The notes: generated by a model from the letters alone, not told the origin. 33,960 bases of DNA from Bacteroidales bacterium (GCA_007129945.1 SKUN01000174.1:1-33960); one strand, 5' to 3'; counted from the first letter of the stretch, positions 1 through 8,971 are shown. Numbers and translations are program-made.

Positions 1-2
1 CA

Positions 3-2255
3 CAACTGGAGGAGTTGGGCCTGGCCCCCATACTGCATGAGACCGTATTTTACGACCAGCGGCTGCAGCGAGCCGCCAGCCTGGGCAATATCCTGGCACG
101 AATCCCGGGAACGGGAAACGGCGAAGCCATCCTTTTTATGGGTCATTACGACACGGTGGAGGATGCCTACGGGGCCTCCGATAACGGTTCAGCCGTGGCC
201 ACCATACTCGAACTGATCCGGATGCTTCAACATCACCCACCCCTTCAAAACGACCTGATCTTTTTTTTCCCTGACGGGGAAGAAGTGGGATTACTGGGCG
301 CCAAAGCATTCCTTCAGGAACATGAATGGGCAGAAGACATCCGGCTGGTTGTGAACCTGGAAGCCATGGGTACCAGTGGCCGGAGCATGATGTTTGAAAC
401 AGCTGAAAACAACCTTAATACAATCAGGGCATTTGCAGAAGTGGCCCCCTATCCCCGGGCCACCTCCCTCAGCGTTGAGATCTACCGCCGGATGCCCAAT
501 GATACAGACTTCAGCCCTTTCAGGCAAAGAGGGTACCAGGGGCTGAACATCGCCTATGTGGGGTCGACCTATGATTACCATACAGCAGGAGACAACCTGG
601 AAAACACCTCGCTACGCTCCCTCCAGCACCACGGCTCATACGCCTCAGCCATTGCCCTCGAATTAGGCAACCAGCCGCTCGATTTCGAGGCAGATGAAAA
701 TGCCGTGTATTTCAACACCCTGGGAAACGGTTTCATATATTACCCTTACAACTGGGTCGGCCCGATCACCATTGGCATTGTGCTGCTTTTTGCCGGCATT
801 CTCATTGCAGGGATCCTCAGAAAAAGACTATCCCTGCTTCGGGTGCTTGCAGGGATGGCCGGATTCATTTTACATTTACTGGTGATCTTTATCCTGATCC
901 ATTCCATTTACCTGATCATTGCCGGATTCTATCCCGGAAACGACCACCTGTTACTGCAATTTCACCAGCCATCACTCCTGATTGGATTTGCCGGGATCAC
1001 CACCGCATTTTCCTTCGTGTTTTACCGGCTTGTCAGTTCGGGTTTAACAATATGGCAGCCGGCAACTATGCTGGTTATTCTTCTGCTCTTACTGTTCTTT
1101 AGCGGACAGATCCTATCGTGGTACGCTTTGGCAGCGACCGGAGCATGTGTCATTTTTTACCTGTTGTTCAGAAAACCCACCTCCTCCCTGGAGCTTTCGG
1201 CCGGGGCCCTCCTGGTATGGGCTGGCCTTATGATCATTACCACCTTTGCCTTACCCGGGGGCAGTTATCTTTTCAGCTGGCCGTTGCTTCTCAGCCTGCT
1301 TCCCCTGGGAGTGGCCATAAGCATTTCCCGGAAGCACCAAAAAGCCACGTACCAGTACCTGAACTTGTTACTGCTCATCCTTGTGGCCGTCGTCGTGCTG
1401 TCGTGGTATCCCCTGCTCATCTGGCAGCTCTCCATGACCATGGGACTGGAGGCTTCCGGGGCAGCCATGGTGGTAGCCGGCCTGATGATGGGAGCACTGA
1501 TTCCCCACATGGGCCTGATATCTCGTGTGAAACCCTGGATTTTCCCCTCTGTTGTATTGCTGGCAGGCCTGGTTTTTATTTTCGTTGGCAGTTTCCGGCT
1601 GGATTATAATGAAAGGCACAGAAAGCCGGTGAATCTCCAGTTTGTTTCCTGTGGCAACACAGGGGAAAACTGGTGGATCTCATCAGATTCGGAGACCAAT
1701 GAATGGTCCCGCAATTTCCTTACCGACACCCCCGATACCTCGCTGACGACAGACCTCTTCCCTTACAATTACACCCCCCAACTAATTGCCTCTGCCAATG
1801 GATCTTCACTTATCCCTCCCTCCGTGATTTTGCTGGATGATATTGCAGAAAACGGTGAAAGGATATTGAGACTGCAGATTTACCCACAACAAAAGACAGC
1901 CCGGATCAATCATTATCTCCAAACGAATGCCAAAGAGGTATCAATTCACCTGAGAGAAAACACCGGTTATCCGTCGAGTCCCTTAGAACCGACGGGGTAT
2001 CCGTTACGCCCCGGGGACCAAACCAGGTACCCGTTACGCCCTCCGGGCAACTCGGGTTGGCAGTTTATGCTTTTTTTCGCCCCGCCGGAAAACGGTTATG
2101 AACTCACTATTTATTCCAGCAGCGAAGAGCCTGTACAACTCCATCTAAACAGCCACGTATATGGATTACCGGAGGCCGCTGACCGGTTTATCATGCCGGA
2201 TTACATGATGCCCCGCAGAATGCAGTCAGTGGTTTCACTTAGACAGCAATGGTAG
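3..2255 (+). CDS. M28 family zinc aminopeptidase with multi-pass membrane domain (5' partial)
   Basis: The reading frame is open to the window edge, so the true start lies upstream; the signal or anchor segment is not visible. The first ~230 residues are an M28 peptidase catalytic domain: HYDT supplies the first zinc ligand, ASDNGSAV the bridging Asp, DGEE the catalytic and metal-binding Glu pair, NLEAMG the next ligand region and DYHTAGDN the last His. After this come about eight hydrophobic segments (roughly window 750-1600) and then a soluble C-terminal domain of ~220 residues. This M28-plus-membrane layout resembles vacuolar membrane protease (Pff1-like) homologues; the soluble tail is probably periplasmic. 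Near the C-terminus, at 1962-2051, there are three tandem 10-residue repeats built around TGYPLRP. Substrate cannot be told from sequence. The family call is firm; the Pff1 comparison is from architecture only. Confidence 0.9.
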   Translation, partial: QLEELGLAPILHETVFYDQRLQRAASLGNILARIPGTGNGEAILFMGHYDTVEDAYGASDNGSAVATILELIRMLQHHPPLQNDLIFFFPDGEEVGLLGAKAFLQEHEWAEDIRLVVNLEAMGTSGRSMMFETAENNLNTIRAFAEVAPYPRATSLSVEIYRRMPNDTDFSPFRQRGYQGLNIAYVGSTYDYHTAGDNLENTSLRSLQHHGSYASAIALELGNQPLDFEADENAVYFNTLGNGFIYYPYNWVGPITIGIVLLFAGILIAGILRKRLSLLRVLAGMAGFILHLLVIFILIHSIYLIIAGFYPGNDHLLLQFHQPSLLIGFAGITTAFSFVFYRLVSSGLTIWQPATMLVILLLLLFFSGQILSWYALAATGACVIFYLLFRKPTSSLELSAGALLVWAGLMIITTFALPGGSYLFSWPLLLSLLPLGVAISISRKHQKATYQYLNLLLLILVAVVVLSWYPLLIWQLSMTMGLEASGAAMVVAGLMMGALIPHMGLISRVKPWIFPSVVLLAGLVFIFVGSFRLDYNERHRKPVNLQFVSCGNTGENWWISSDSETNEWSRNFLTDTPDTSLTTDLFPYNYTPQLIASANGSSLIPPSVILLDDIAENGERILRLQIYPQQKTARINHYLQTNAKEVSIHLRENTGYPSSPLEPTGYPLRPGDQTRYPLRPPGNSGWQFMLFFAPPENGYELTIYSSSEEPVQLHLNSHVYGLPEAADRFIMPDYMMPRRMQSVVSLRQQW
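1962..2051 (+). repeat. 30-bp in-frame tandem repeat, three copies
   Basis: Units start at 1962, 1992 and 2022 inside the M28 peptidase gene. Each encodes ten residues: TGYPSSPLEP, TGYPLRPGDQ and TRYPLRPPGN. The second and third share an identical core (ccgttacgcc), so part of the duplication is recent. The period is a multiple of three, so the frame is kept. Confidence 0.85.
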
Positions 2256-2393
2256 ATCCCTGACCGGATGCAGGGGTAGGGGTAGGTGGTTTTGCATGTT
2301 AAGGAATACACCGGTTATTGATAGCGTACATCCACCGCAACCAAAAAACAGGAATGAAATGCATCTCAGGATAAATCGTAAGTAACAAAATCC

Positions 2394-2401
2394 TATTTTT
2401 G
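2394..2401 (+). promoter_or_regulatory. Bacteroidota -7 element before the SLC13 permease
   Basis: TATTTTTG fits TAnnTTTG exactly and ends only 5 nt before the ATG at 2407. If used, transcription would begin at or next to the start codon, giving a leaderless mRNA. I see no clear TTTG -33 box at the usual spacing. The rest of the 150-bp gap from 2256 holds nothing I can name. Confidence 0.45.
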
Positions 2402-2406
2402 TATTC

Positions 2407-4761
2407 ATGACCATTGAGATACTTCTGGTATTGATCATCATGGGGGCTGCGCTGGTATTGTTCCTTACCGGATGGCTCCGCATGGACATCGTGGCCCTGA
2501 TGATCATCGGCACCCTGGCATTTACCGGCCTGTTATCGCCCGAGGAGTCTCTTGCCGGGTTCAGCAATCCGGCCGTTGTTACCATCTGGGCCATGTTCAT
2601 TTTGAGTGCCGCCCTCTATCAGACCGGGGTGGCCAGGATCATCGGCCGGCAACTGCAGAGCGTGGCCGGCCACAACGAGGTCAGGCTCATTATGCTGATC
2701 ATGATTGCGTCGGGAACCCTGTCGGCCTTCATGAACAACATCGGTGTAGCCGCCCTGATGCTGCCTGTGGTTATGGATCTTTCCCGCGCCGAGAAAATCC
2801 CCCCTTCCCGGTTGTTAATGCCCCTTGCGTTCAGTTCACAGCTGGGAGGCCTCGTTACACTCATCGGAACACCTCCCAACCTGTTAATAAGTTATGCCCT
2901 TCAAGACCAGGGGTTTATCCCGTTTAAACTGTTTGACTTCACTCCCATCGGCTTCAGTGCACTGATCGGAGGAATCCTTTTTATGGTCCTTGCAGGCCGG
3001 CACTTACTGCCCAAAACCGACACCCTGGGAGATGCCAAAGTCAAAAGCGCCAGGAAGCTGTCAGCGTCCTACGCCCTTCAAAAACAGAGCTTCCTTTTAA
3101 AAGTGCATCCCGACTCCGAACTGGTTGGAAAAACACTGGCAGAAAGCCGGCTCCGGGCTGGGTTGGGGTTAAATGTATTGTCAATTATCCGGAATCAGGA
3201 AACAGTGCTGGATCCAGGCCCCGGAACCATCATCAGGACCGGTGACAAACTCCACGTGCAGGGGAACAAGGAAAACCTGACCGCCATGAAACGATGGCGG
3301 GTACTCCTGAACAACCCGGGCGGCCCGGGAATCAATGAACTGCTTTCACAGGACCTGCAGATCTATGAGGTCCGCCTGCCGGCCAAATCGCCACTGGTGG
3401 ACACGCGACTGCGTGAAACCGACTTTCGAAAAAGACTGGGGCTAAACGTGCTGGCAGTTCAAAGGGGAGATGATATAGAATTTACCATACTGCATGACTA
3501 TCAGCTGAAAAAACACGATACCCTGCTGATACAGGGCCCCATGGAGCGGCTGACCGTCCTTGAAAAAGAGGGCAAGATCGACCAGGTCCGATACGCCTCC
3601 AGGGAGCGACTCATAGCTCATTACCGGCTGCATTCAGTGCTTTTCCTCATGGAGGTCACCGACGAAGTGGAACTGTTTGAAAGGGCCATCTCAGAAAGTC
3701 AGATCGGCAGTGCATTCGGGCTGACCGTATTGGCCAAGCTGGGCAAAGACAACAAAGTGGTCCCTTATTCCCCCGGTTCAACCCTCAATGTCAACGACAA
3801 ACTCCTGATCAAAGGCAACATAGAAGACCTGCAACTCCTCAGCGGCCTGAAGGACCTGGAGATCCTTTCCGAATCCGTCCCCAGCACCCAGAGCCTTGAA
3901 ACAGAGGATATCAGCATGGCCGAAGTGGTCGTGGCGCCCCGTTCAATGATGGCCGGAATGACACTGCGCGACATCAATTTCAGGAGAAAATTCGGACTTA
4001 CCGTACTGGCCATATGGAGAGAAGGAAAGCCCATCCGGACCGACCTGCACAATCTCCCGCTGCGCTTCGGTGACGCCCTGCTACTTTACGGTAAAAACGA
4101 AAAACTGGAGCTGATCGGAGCTGAACCGGACCTCATCATGCTTACCGACACCAAAACCCAGCCCCTGCGCACAGAAAAGGCCATGACCGCGGTAATGGTC
4201 ATGGCAGCCGTTCTTCTTCCGGTCGTATTCGGGATCGTACCCCTTGCAATTGCCGCATTGGTGGGCATTGCCCTCATGGTGCTTACGGGCTGCCTCAGAA
4301 TGGAAGAAGCATACCGGGCCATTGAGTGGCGGTCCGTATTTCTCATTGCCGGAATGTTGCCACTGGGCGTGGCCATGGAACAAACCGGCGCGGCCATGCT
4401 GCTGGCCGAAGGAGTGGTGGAAGCCCTTGGCCGCTTTGGCCCCTGGGGCATCATCAGCGGATTGTACCTGATCACTGCCGTTTCGGCACTGGCGATTCCC
4501 CCGCCGGCACTTGTAGTAATCATGTCGCCGGTCGCCCTGCAGGCTGCTGCCACTTTTGACATTTCCCCGCACAGCCTGATGATGGCCATTGCCATGGCCG
4601 CCGCCGCCTGTTTCATGAGTCCCGTTTCCCACCCGGCCAACCTGCTGGTAATGGGACCTGGCGGATACCGCTTCCGTGATTACCTCAAAGTGGGACTTCC
4701 GCTGACCCTGGTCGTCATGGCGATCGTCTTGCTGCTGCTGCCGGTATTCTGGCCGCTGTAA
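2407..4761 (+). CDS. SLC13/DASS family permease with four internal RCK_C (TrkA-C) domains
   Basis: A 784-residue inner-membrane transporter of the divalent anion:sodium symporter group. The N-terminal membrane half (about residues 1-200) carries the DASS signatures NNIGVAALMLP (110-120) and GTPPNLL (154-160). The C-terminal half (about 590-784) ends with MSPVSHPANLLV, the second family signature. Between them are four RCK_C-like domains at roughly 230-292, 318-383, 410-476 and 502-570, each with the pattern GL(N/T)VLA followed by a GD/ND-x-LLxxG strand. Bacterial members I know commonly have two such domains, so this one is enlarged. RCK_C domains are cytosolic ligand-sensing or dimerisation modules. 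Substrate (sulfate, dicarboxylate, other anion) cannot be assigned. The start is the first ATG after a -7 element, and the first membrane helix begins at once, as in relatives. Confidence 0.9.
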   Translation: MTIEILLVLIIMGAALVLFLTGWLRMDIVALMIIGTLAFTGLLSPEESLAGFSNPAVVTIWAMFILSAALYQTGVARIIGRQLQSVAGHNEVRLIMLIMIASGTLSAFMNNIGVAALMLPVVMDLSRAEKIPPSRLLMPLAFSSQLGGLVTLIGTPPNLLISYALQDQGFIPFKLFDFTPIGFSALIGGILFMVLAGRHLLPKTDTLGDAKVKSARKLSASYALQKQSFLLKVHPDSELVGKTLAESRLRAGLGLNVLSIIRNQETVLDPGPGTIIRTGDKLHVQGNKENLTAMKRWRVLLNNPGGPGINELLSQDLQIYEVRLPAKSPLVDTRLRETDFRKRLGLNVLAVQRGDDIEFTILHDYQLKKHDTLLIQGPMERLTVLEKEGKIDQVRYASRERLIAHYRLHSVLFLMEVTDEVELFERAISESQIGSAFGLTVLAKLGKDNKVVPYSPGSTLNVNDKLLIKGNIEDLQLLSGLKDLEILSESVPSTQSLETEDISMAEVVVAPRSMMAGMTLRDINFRRKFGLTVLAIWREGKPIRTDLHNLPLRFGDALLLYGKNEKLELIGAEPDLIMLTDTKTQPLRTEKAMTAVMVMAAVLLPVVFGIVPLAIAALVGIALMVLTGCLRMEEAYRAIEWRSVFLIAGMLPLGVAMEQTGAAMLLAEGVVEALGRFGPWGIISGLYLITAVSALAIPPPALVVIMSPVALQAAATFDISPHSLMMAIAMAAAACFMSPVSHPANLLVMGPGGYRFRDYLKVGLPLTLVVMAIVLLLLPVFWPL

Positions 4762-4827
4762 AATTCATAACCTTCACTGGCTGAAATGAGTACACGCATA
4801 CAATCAAACAATCAATATCATACAGAT

Positions 4828-5829
4828 ATGTCGCAATCGAATAATCAGCAATGGCCCAAAACTGCTCTCGGGTTCTTCCCCACCCCTTTTCATGAACTCC
4901 CGAATTTCTCTGCACTTTACCCGGAAAACCGGGTTTTCATCAAAAGAGATGACCTTACCGGCCTGGCCACAGGGGGCAACAAAACCCGAAAGCTGGAATA
5001 CCTTATCGGCGACGCCATGGCCCGCGGGGCGAATAGCATCATCACAGCCGGGGCCCAACAATCGAACCACTGCCGGCAAACCGCTGCGGCCTGCGCCATG
5101 AAAGGCTTAAAGTGTCACCTGTTGCTGGGCGGCCAGAAGCCGGAGACCTACACAGGAAACCTCCTTTTATCTCATCTTCTTGGCGCCCATATCCACTTCA
5201 CCGGAGACAACCGGAAAGGTGAAGACATCCGGCCTCTCATGGAGAAACTCCGGCAAGCCGGAGACAAGCCCTATGAAGTCCCTTACGGGGGATCCAATCT
5301 TACCGGGGCCATGGGTTTTGTGGAAGCAGCCGGGGAGCTTCAGCAACAGCTCAAAGACCATGACCTGAATATCGACTATATCTTTTTTGCCTCCAGTTCC
5401 GGAGCAATGCAGGCCGGCCTGATGCTCGGCATGGAGCTCTATGGCATGGAAGCTGTGCTGATGCCCGTCAATATCGACAAGGAGGAACTGGCAGACAACA
5501 AGCTGGAAAATCACATGCAGGCCCTCTGTAAGGAGGGGAAAGAAAAGCTTGCCCTGAAAGATCCGGATAAGCCCGTTGCCATGCCATTGATCCACGATTT
5601 TGACAAATCAGGCTACGGGGTCGTTACCCAAAACGAAACGGATGCCATCCGGCAGCTGGCCCGGCATGAAGGGATCATCCTGGATCCGGTGTATACGGCA
5701 AGGGCTTTTTACGGCATGATGCATTACCTTGGAAGCGGTCTGCTGAAAAAACAAGCCAATGTGCTCTTCTGGCATACGGGAGGTATTCCCGCCACCATGC
5801 ATTATGCAGAAGAGTTAACCAGGCTTTGA
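4828..5829 (+). CDS. dcyD: PLP-dependent D-cysteine desulfhydrase / ACC deaminase family enzyme
   Basis: A cytosolic fold-type II PLP enzyme that would convert D-cysteine to pyruvate, sulfide and ammonia, or open the ring of 1-aminocyclopropane-1-carboxylate. GGNKTRKLEYL contains the Schiff-base lysine (Lys52 with this start, close to Lys51 of ACC deaminase), IKRDD lies before it, and AGAQQSNHCRQTA is the substrate-carboxylate loop. PYGGSNLTGAMG matches the phosphate loop and FWHTGGIPA closes the active site. An in-frame ATG at 4786 would add 14 polar residues; 4828 gives the usual family length before the TPFHELP motif. Neither has a Shine-Dalgarno sequence. It begins 66 bp after the permease on the same strand and may share its transcript. 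Sequence alone does not separate the two activities; D-cysteine desulfhydrase is the commoner bacterial role. Confidence 0.85.
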   Translation: MSQSNNQQWPKTALGFFPTPFHELPNFSALYPENRVFIKRDDLTGLATGGNKTRKLEYLIGDAMARGANSIITAGAQQSNHCRQTAAACAMKGLKCHLLLGGQKPETYTGNLLLSHLLGAHIHFTGDNRKGEDIRPLMEKLRQAGDKPYEVPYGGSNLTGAMGFVEAAGELQQQLKDHDLNIDYIFFASSSGAMQAGLMLGMELYGMEAVLMPVNIDKEELADNKLENHMQALCKEGKEKLALKDPDKPVAMPLIHDFDKSGYGVVTQNETDAIRQLARHEGIILDPVYTARAFYGMMHYLGSGLLKKQANVLFWHTGGIPATMHYAEELTRL

Positions 5830-5876
5830 GATTCAAAGCAACGAGGCAAAAAAGCGGTGAAGATCAACGCGGTCAG

Positions 5877-5903
5877 CCGGGGATACATCACAGGCATCCC
5901 CGG
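5877..5903. terminator. Possible shared hairpin between convergent genes
   Basis: CCGGGGAT and ATCCCCGG form a perfect 8-bp stem around an 11-nt loop, midway between the converging dcyD-like gene and the serine hydrolase gene. There is no T-run on either side, so if it ends transcription it is not a classical intrinsic terminator. Confidence 0.35.
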
Positions 5904-5920
5904 CCTGGAAGACCGTTAAC

Positions 5921-7597
5921 TTACAAGCGGTCATACTCCACAATCCGATAATAATCGGTGGGATAGATCCCCACCGAGATCAGGATCTGCCGGAGGGTAA
6001 ATTTCACATTCAACTGCTTCACCTGCCCGAACTGGTCCAGGTCAAAATGGATGAATTTTTCGCGCATGGCCGGGTTCCGCCATACGGCCCGGAATGTGTC
6101 ATAATGCCAGTGCTCAAGGTCGGCAATCATTTCCGGGTCATCCCAAAGCTGCATCACAAGATTCCCGTCCTCTTCAAAAATAACCGCATCATCATACACT
6201 TTGTGGAAATATTCACCGGCATAAGCCTCCAGAGGCAGCGAGAGAGGTGCATCCGCCACCCTCCTTGACTCTATCGAGTCCCTTCGCTCCATGGCAGCAG
6301 CCCGTGTTTCAAGATAGTCTTCAAAGTAATGGGTATGCCAGTCTCTTTCCCGCTCGATGCCGAGCATGGCATCCAGGATGTAATTCATCACCGCGGGACG
6401 AAAGTTGCAAAAGAGATTGCTGGTTACGATCACACCAAGCTGTTCTTCCGGCACCAGGGTCAGGATGGAGGTCATGCCATCGGTTGCTCCGCTGTGTCGT
6501 GATATTCTGTATCCTTCGTAATAATTGAGCCCCCATCCCATGCCATAGGCCGTCACGGACCCGGTTAAAGGATCACCCAAACCGAAAGCCTGCCGGGGCT
6601 GATGCATCTCCCGCATCACCCGCTCACTGATGAGTCGCTCACCCCGGAACACCCCCGGTTCACCCAAGTGCAGCATCATCCAGTTGGCCATATCCGATAC
6701 AGAGGCATTCACCGATGCAGAAGGACCCACATTGTCAAAATTCCGCCTTGGAATGGTCCGGACCTCTCCGTAAATCTCCTGGTGGGGCCAGGCGGCGTTA
6801 TCGTCATCGGCAATTTGTGTGATGGATGTACTGGCACTGGTCATCGCCAGGGGCGCAAACAAACGTTCAGCGAGGAATTCATCCCAGGGCATTCCTGACG
6901 CAGCCTTCACCACCTCACCGGCCACCATATACATCACGTTGCTGTACACGTAACCCGACCGGAAAGTTTGCTCGAAGGGCATATGCTTCACATACTGCAT
7001 GATGGTTTCGGGATCGCGCTCAGGCATAAAACGAATGCGGTTGCCCGTCAGGCGGCCGATCCCCACCTGATGTGTCAGCAGATCCATCACCGTCACATTC
7101 TCACTCACCCAGGGGTCGGACAACTCGAACCATGGCAGGTGGTCACGTACCCGGTCATCCCAGTTCAGTTTTCCCTCATCCACCAGAATTCCAAGAGATG
7201 CCGACAGCATGGCCTTTGTCAGTGAGGCTACGCCGAAGACCGTATGCTCATCCACCGGGGCATCCTCCCCAAGCTTCCTGGTTCCAAACCCACTGGCGTA
7301 AACCACCTCACCGCCTTTGACAACCGCCACAGCCATACCAGGTATGCCCCAGTCGTCCATTCCCCTCTCCATAAAAGCGGGTAGTCCGGACAAACGATCC
7401 TCCGCTCTGCCTCCGGGGCCATCGCCAACAGCCAGGGGCAACACTGACGACCCGGAGTCGTTGCTGACCGGCAGGTACAACGAGTACAACCCGGACGCCT
7501 CCCTTTCTGCAGCATTCCCTTTATGGGGCAAACACAAAAAAACACTGAATACAACCAGCAATATCGAAAGGAATCTTAAAGAAACATGCATCATCAT
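5921..7597 (-). CDS. Secreted serine hydrolase, class C beta-lactamase / penicillin-binding-protein fold
   Basis: A 558-residue exported enzyme. The N-terminus has a hydrophobic signal (about residues 5-23) and a likely cleavage near GNAA. The catalytic domain has the serine-hydrolase triad of motifs: SLTK (Ser125, Lys128), YSN (218-220) and HSG (368-370), the last replacing the KTG box as in esterase and D-aminopeptidase relatives. The remaining ~160 residues form a C-terminal domain of the kind often fused to these enzymes (DUF3471-like by position; not confirmed). Typical substrates are peptidoglycan fragments, D-amino-acid peptides or esters; none can be chosen here. It stands alone, convergent with its left neighbour and divergent from rpsF. 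Three in-frame ATGs (7597, 7594, 7591) are possible starts; the first is used here. Confidence 0.88.
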   Translation of the reverse strand: MMMHVSLRFLSILLVVFSVFLCLPHKGNAAEREASGLYSLYLPVSNDSGSSVLPLAVGDGPGGRAEDRLSGLPAFMERGMDDWGIPGMAVAVVKGGEVVYASGFGTRKLGEDAPVDEHTVFGVASLTKAMLSASLGILVDEGKLNWDDRVRDHLPWFELSDPWVSENVTVMDLLTHQVGIGRLTGNRIRFMPERDPETIMQYVKHMPFEQTFRSGYVYSNVMYMVAGEVVKAASGMPWDEFLAERLFAPLAMTSASTSITQIADDDNAAWPHQEIYGEVRTIPRRNFDNVGPSASVNASVSDMANWMMLHLGEPGVFRGERLISERVMREMHQPRQAFGLGDPLTGSVTAYGMGWGLNYYEGYRISRHSGATDGMTSILTLVPEEQLGVIVTSNLFCNFRPAVMNYILDAMLGIERERDWHTHYFEDYLETRAAAMERRDSIESRRVADAPLSLPLEAYAGEYFHKVYDDAVIFEEDGNLVMQLWDDPEMIADLEHWHYDTFRAVWRNPAMREKFIHFDLDQFGQVKQLNVKFTLRQILISVGIYPTDYYRIVEYDRL

Positions 7598-7608
7598 TTG
7601 TTTTTGTA

Positions 7609-7616
7609 CAAAAATA
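7609..7616 (-). promoter_or_regulatory. -7 element for the serine hydrolase gene
   Basis: On the minus strand this reads TATTTTTG, a full match to TAnnTTTG, 11 bp before the first ATG at 7597. The expected leader is only a few nucleotides. No convincing -33 box at 19-21 bp spacing was found. Confidence 0.4.
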
Positions 7617-7675
7617 GAGATTTATCCCAAAACAATTTCCTGTAAGAAAAAGCGCATATATTTGAAAATTTTCAT

Positions 7676-7683
7676 TACTTTTG
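7676..7683 (+). promoter_or_regulatory. -7 element for the rpsF-rpsR-rplI operon
   Basis: TACTTTTG matches TAnnTTTG and lies 43 bp before the rpsF ATG, leaving an AT-rich leader of about 37 nt. A TTTG at 7661-7664 is too close to act as the -33 box. It forms one arm of a divergent promoter region with the serine hydrolase gene. Confidence 0.5.
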
Positions 7684-7726
7684 CACCTCATTTTAATCTC
7701 ATTACAAACACATTAAACAAATCAAA

Positions 7727-8092
7727 ATGGTAAGACAGTACGAAACCGTTTTCATTATGACTCCCGTTTTGTCTGATGAACAGACGAAGGAAGCGGTAAG
7801 TAAGTTTCAGGACTACCTGAAGAAAAAAGGAGCCGACATTGTCTATGAAGACAATTGGGGCCTTCGTAAGATGGCCTATCCCATCCAGAAAAAATCAACC
7901 GGCTTTTATCACCTTGTTGAATTCAAGGCCGACACCCAGCTGTTAAAAGATTTTGAACTGGAGCTGAAACGTGATGAGCGCGTCATTCGCTTCCTCACTG
8001 TAAGCCTGGATAAACATGCCGTGGCATACAACGAGAAAAAGCGCAGGCAAAAGGAAGCCGCTAAGGAATCAGCAAAAGAAGAAGCGAAATAA
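7727..8092 (+). CDS. rpsF: 30S ribosomal protein S6
   Basis: A 121-residue ribosomal protein that pairs with S18 on the platform of the small subunit. The sequence opens with the typical [15 protein letters not shown] strand and contains [15 protein letters not shown] and FYHLVEF, the conserved S6 core; the C-terminus is a Lys/Glu/Ala-rich tail often seen in Bacteroidota S6. It is the first gene of the compact rpsF-rpsR-rplI operon. The short leader shows no obvious S6:S18 autoregulatory motif. Confidence 0.97.
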   Translation: MVRQYETVFIMTPVLSDEQTKEAVSKFQDYLKKKGADIVYEDNWGLRKMAYPIQKKSTGFYHLVEFKADTQLLKDFELELKRDERVIRFLTVSLDKHAVAYNEKKRRQKEAAKESAKEEAK

Positions 8093-8116
8093 GGTAGTGA
8101 TTTAAAAACTTGAAAC

Positions 8117-8389
8117 ATGGCGAACCAACAAAATTCCGAAATAAGATATCTGGCCCCCATTGCGGTGGATATCAAAAAGAAAAAATACTGCCGCTTCAAG
8201 AAAGCAGGCATCAAATACATCGACTATAAAGACGGCAACTTCCTGCTGAAGTTTGTCAACGAACAGGGCAAGATCCTCCCACGGAGGATTACCGGAACGT
8301 CGGTCAAATATCAACATAAAGTGGCAAGAGCGATCAAAAGGGCAAGACACCTTGCGATTATGCCATATGTAGCGGATCTTTTAAAATAG
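8117..8389 (+). CDS. rpsR: 30S ribosomal protein S18
   Basis: A 90-residue small-subunit protein that binds 16S rRNA with S6. It contains the family core [18 protein letters not shown], the LPRRITGT motif and the basic [13 protein letters not shown] helix. The single Cys in YCRF is kept, but the further cysteines of zinc-binding S18 forms are absent, so it is a zinc-free type. It starts 24 bp after rpsF. Its stop codon overlaps the Shine-Dalgarno sequence of rplI. Confidence 0.97.
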   Translation: MANQQNSEIRYLAPIAVDIKKKKYCRFKKAGIKYIDYKDGNFLLKFVNEQGKILPRRITGTSVKYQHKVARAIKRARHLAIMPYVADLLK

Positions 8390-8401
8390 GGAGGAATCAC
8401 A

Positions 8402-8851
8402 ATGGAAATTATATTAACACAAGATGTTCCCAACCTGGGATTCAAAGACGACCTGGTGACCGTTAAAGACGGATACGCAACCAACTACCTTATCCCCAAG
8501 GGCTATGCCATCATTGCCGTTTCTTCCGAAAAGAAAAAACTGGCCGAAACCATCAGGCAAAGGGCCCATAGGGAAGAAAAAGTGAAGAAAGAAGCCGAAA
8601 AGATCGCCGAAAAACTGCAGGACATGCAGGTGAAGATCGGTGCCAAGGTGGGTACTTCAGGCAAAATCTTTGGTTCAGTAAATGCACTGCAGATCGCAGA
8701 GGCCATTAAGGAGCAGTTCGATATCGATATTGACCGCAAGAAGATCATGGTAGACGGTGACTCCATCAAGGAGGTAGGATCTTACACAGCTAAGATAAAC
8801 CTTCATAAGGAAGTCCGCCCCGAGATCAAATTTGAGGTAGTAGGCGAATAA
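8402..8851 (+). CDS. rplI: 50S ribosomal protein L9
   Basis: A 149-residue large-subunit protein with two globular domains joined by a long helix. The N-terminal domain has the L9 signature around GFKDDLVTVKDGYATNYLIPKG, the linker is Lys/Glu-rich (about residues 40-75), and the C-terminal domain contains the GKIFGSVNALQIAEAI motif. It is preceded by a strong GGGAGG at 8389-8394, 7 nt before the ATG and overlapping the rpsR stop codon, which is unusual in this window and suggests coupled, high-level translation. Confidence 0.97.
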   Translation: MEIILTQDVPNLGFKDDLVTVKDGYATNYLIPKGYAIIAVSSEKKKLAETIRQRAHREEKVKKEAEKIAEKLQDMQVKIGAKVGTSGKIFGSVNALQIAEAIKEQFDIDIDRKKIMVDGDSIKEVGSYTAKINLHKEVRPEIKFEVVGE

Positions 8852-8878
8852 CCCGGGTAATCATCCACCCGGTGTTTC

Positions 8879-8905
8879 CCCGGCAGAAAAACTGAGCCGG
8901 GTTTT
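8879..8905 (+). terminator. Weak first hairpin after rplI
   Basis: CCCGGC and GCCGGG form a 6-bp stem with an 11-nt loop followed by TTTT. It precedes the stronger terminator at 8933 and may act with it. Confidence 0.4.
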
Positions 8906-8932
8906 CAACCACCCGATATATCCTCCAAAAAA

Positions 8933-8960
8933 CCTGTCCCCTTGCGGGACGGGTTTTTTT
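8933..8960 (+). terminator. Intrinsic terminator of the rpsF-rpsR-rplI operon
   Basis: CCTGTCCC (8933-8940) pairs with GGGACGGG (8946-8953), an 8-bp stem with one T-G wobble and a 5-nt loop, followed directly by seven T. This is a textbook Rho-independent terminator. Confidence 0.85.
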
Positions 8961-8971
8961 ATAAAAGCCTG

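Noticed and set aside
4081-4640. Two long minus-strand open frames inside the SLC13 gene
   Set aside because: Low-complexity Met/Ala- or His/Gly-rich translations opposite a clear membrane protein; shadows of the real gene.
7684-7726. S6:S18 autoregulatory RNA motif before rpsF
   Set aside because: The leader is short and AT-rich with no stem and no CCG bulge.
7317-7733. Plus-strand frame of 138 codons reaching rpsF
   Set aside because: It lies opposite the serine hydrolase signal region and promoter area and resembles no family.
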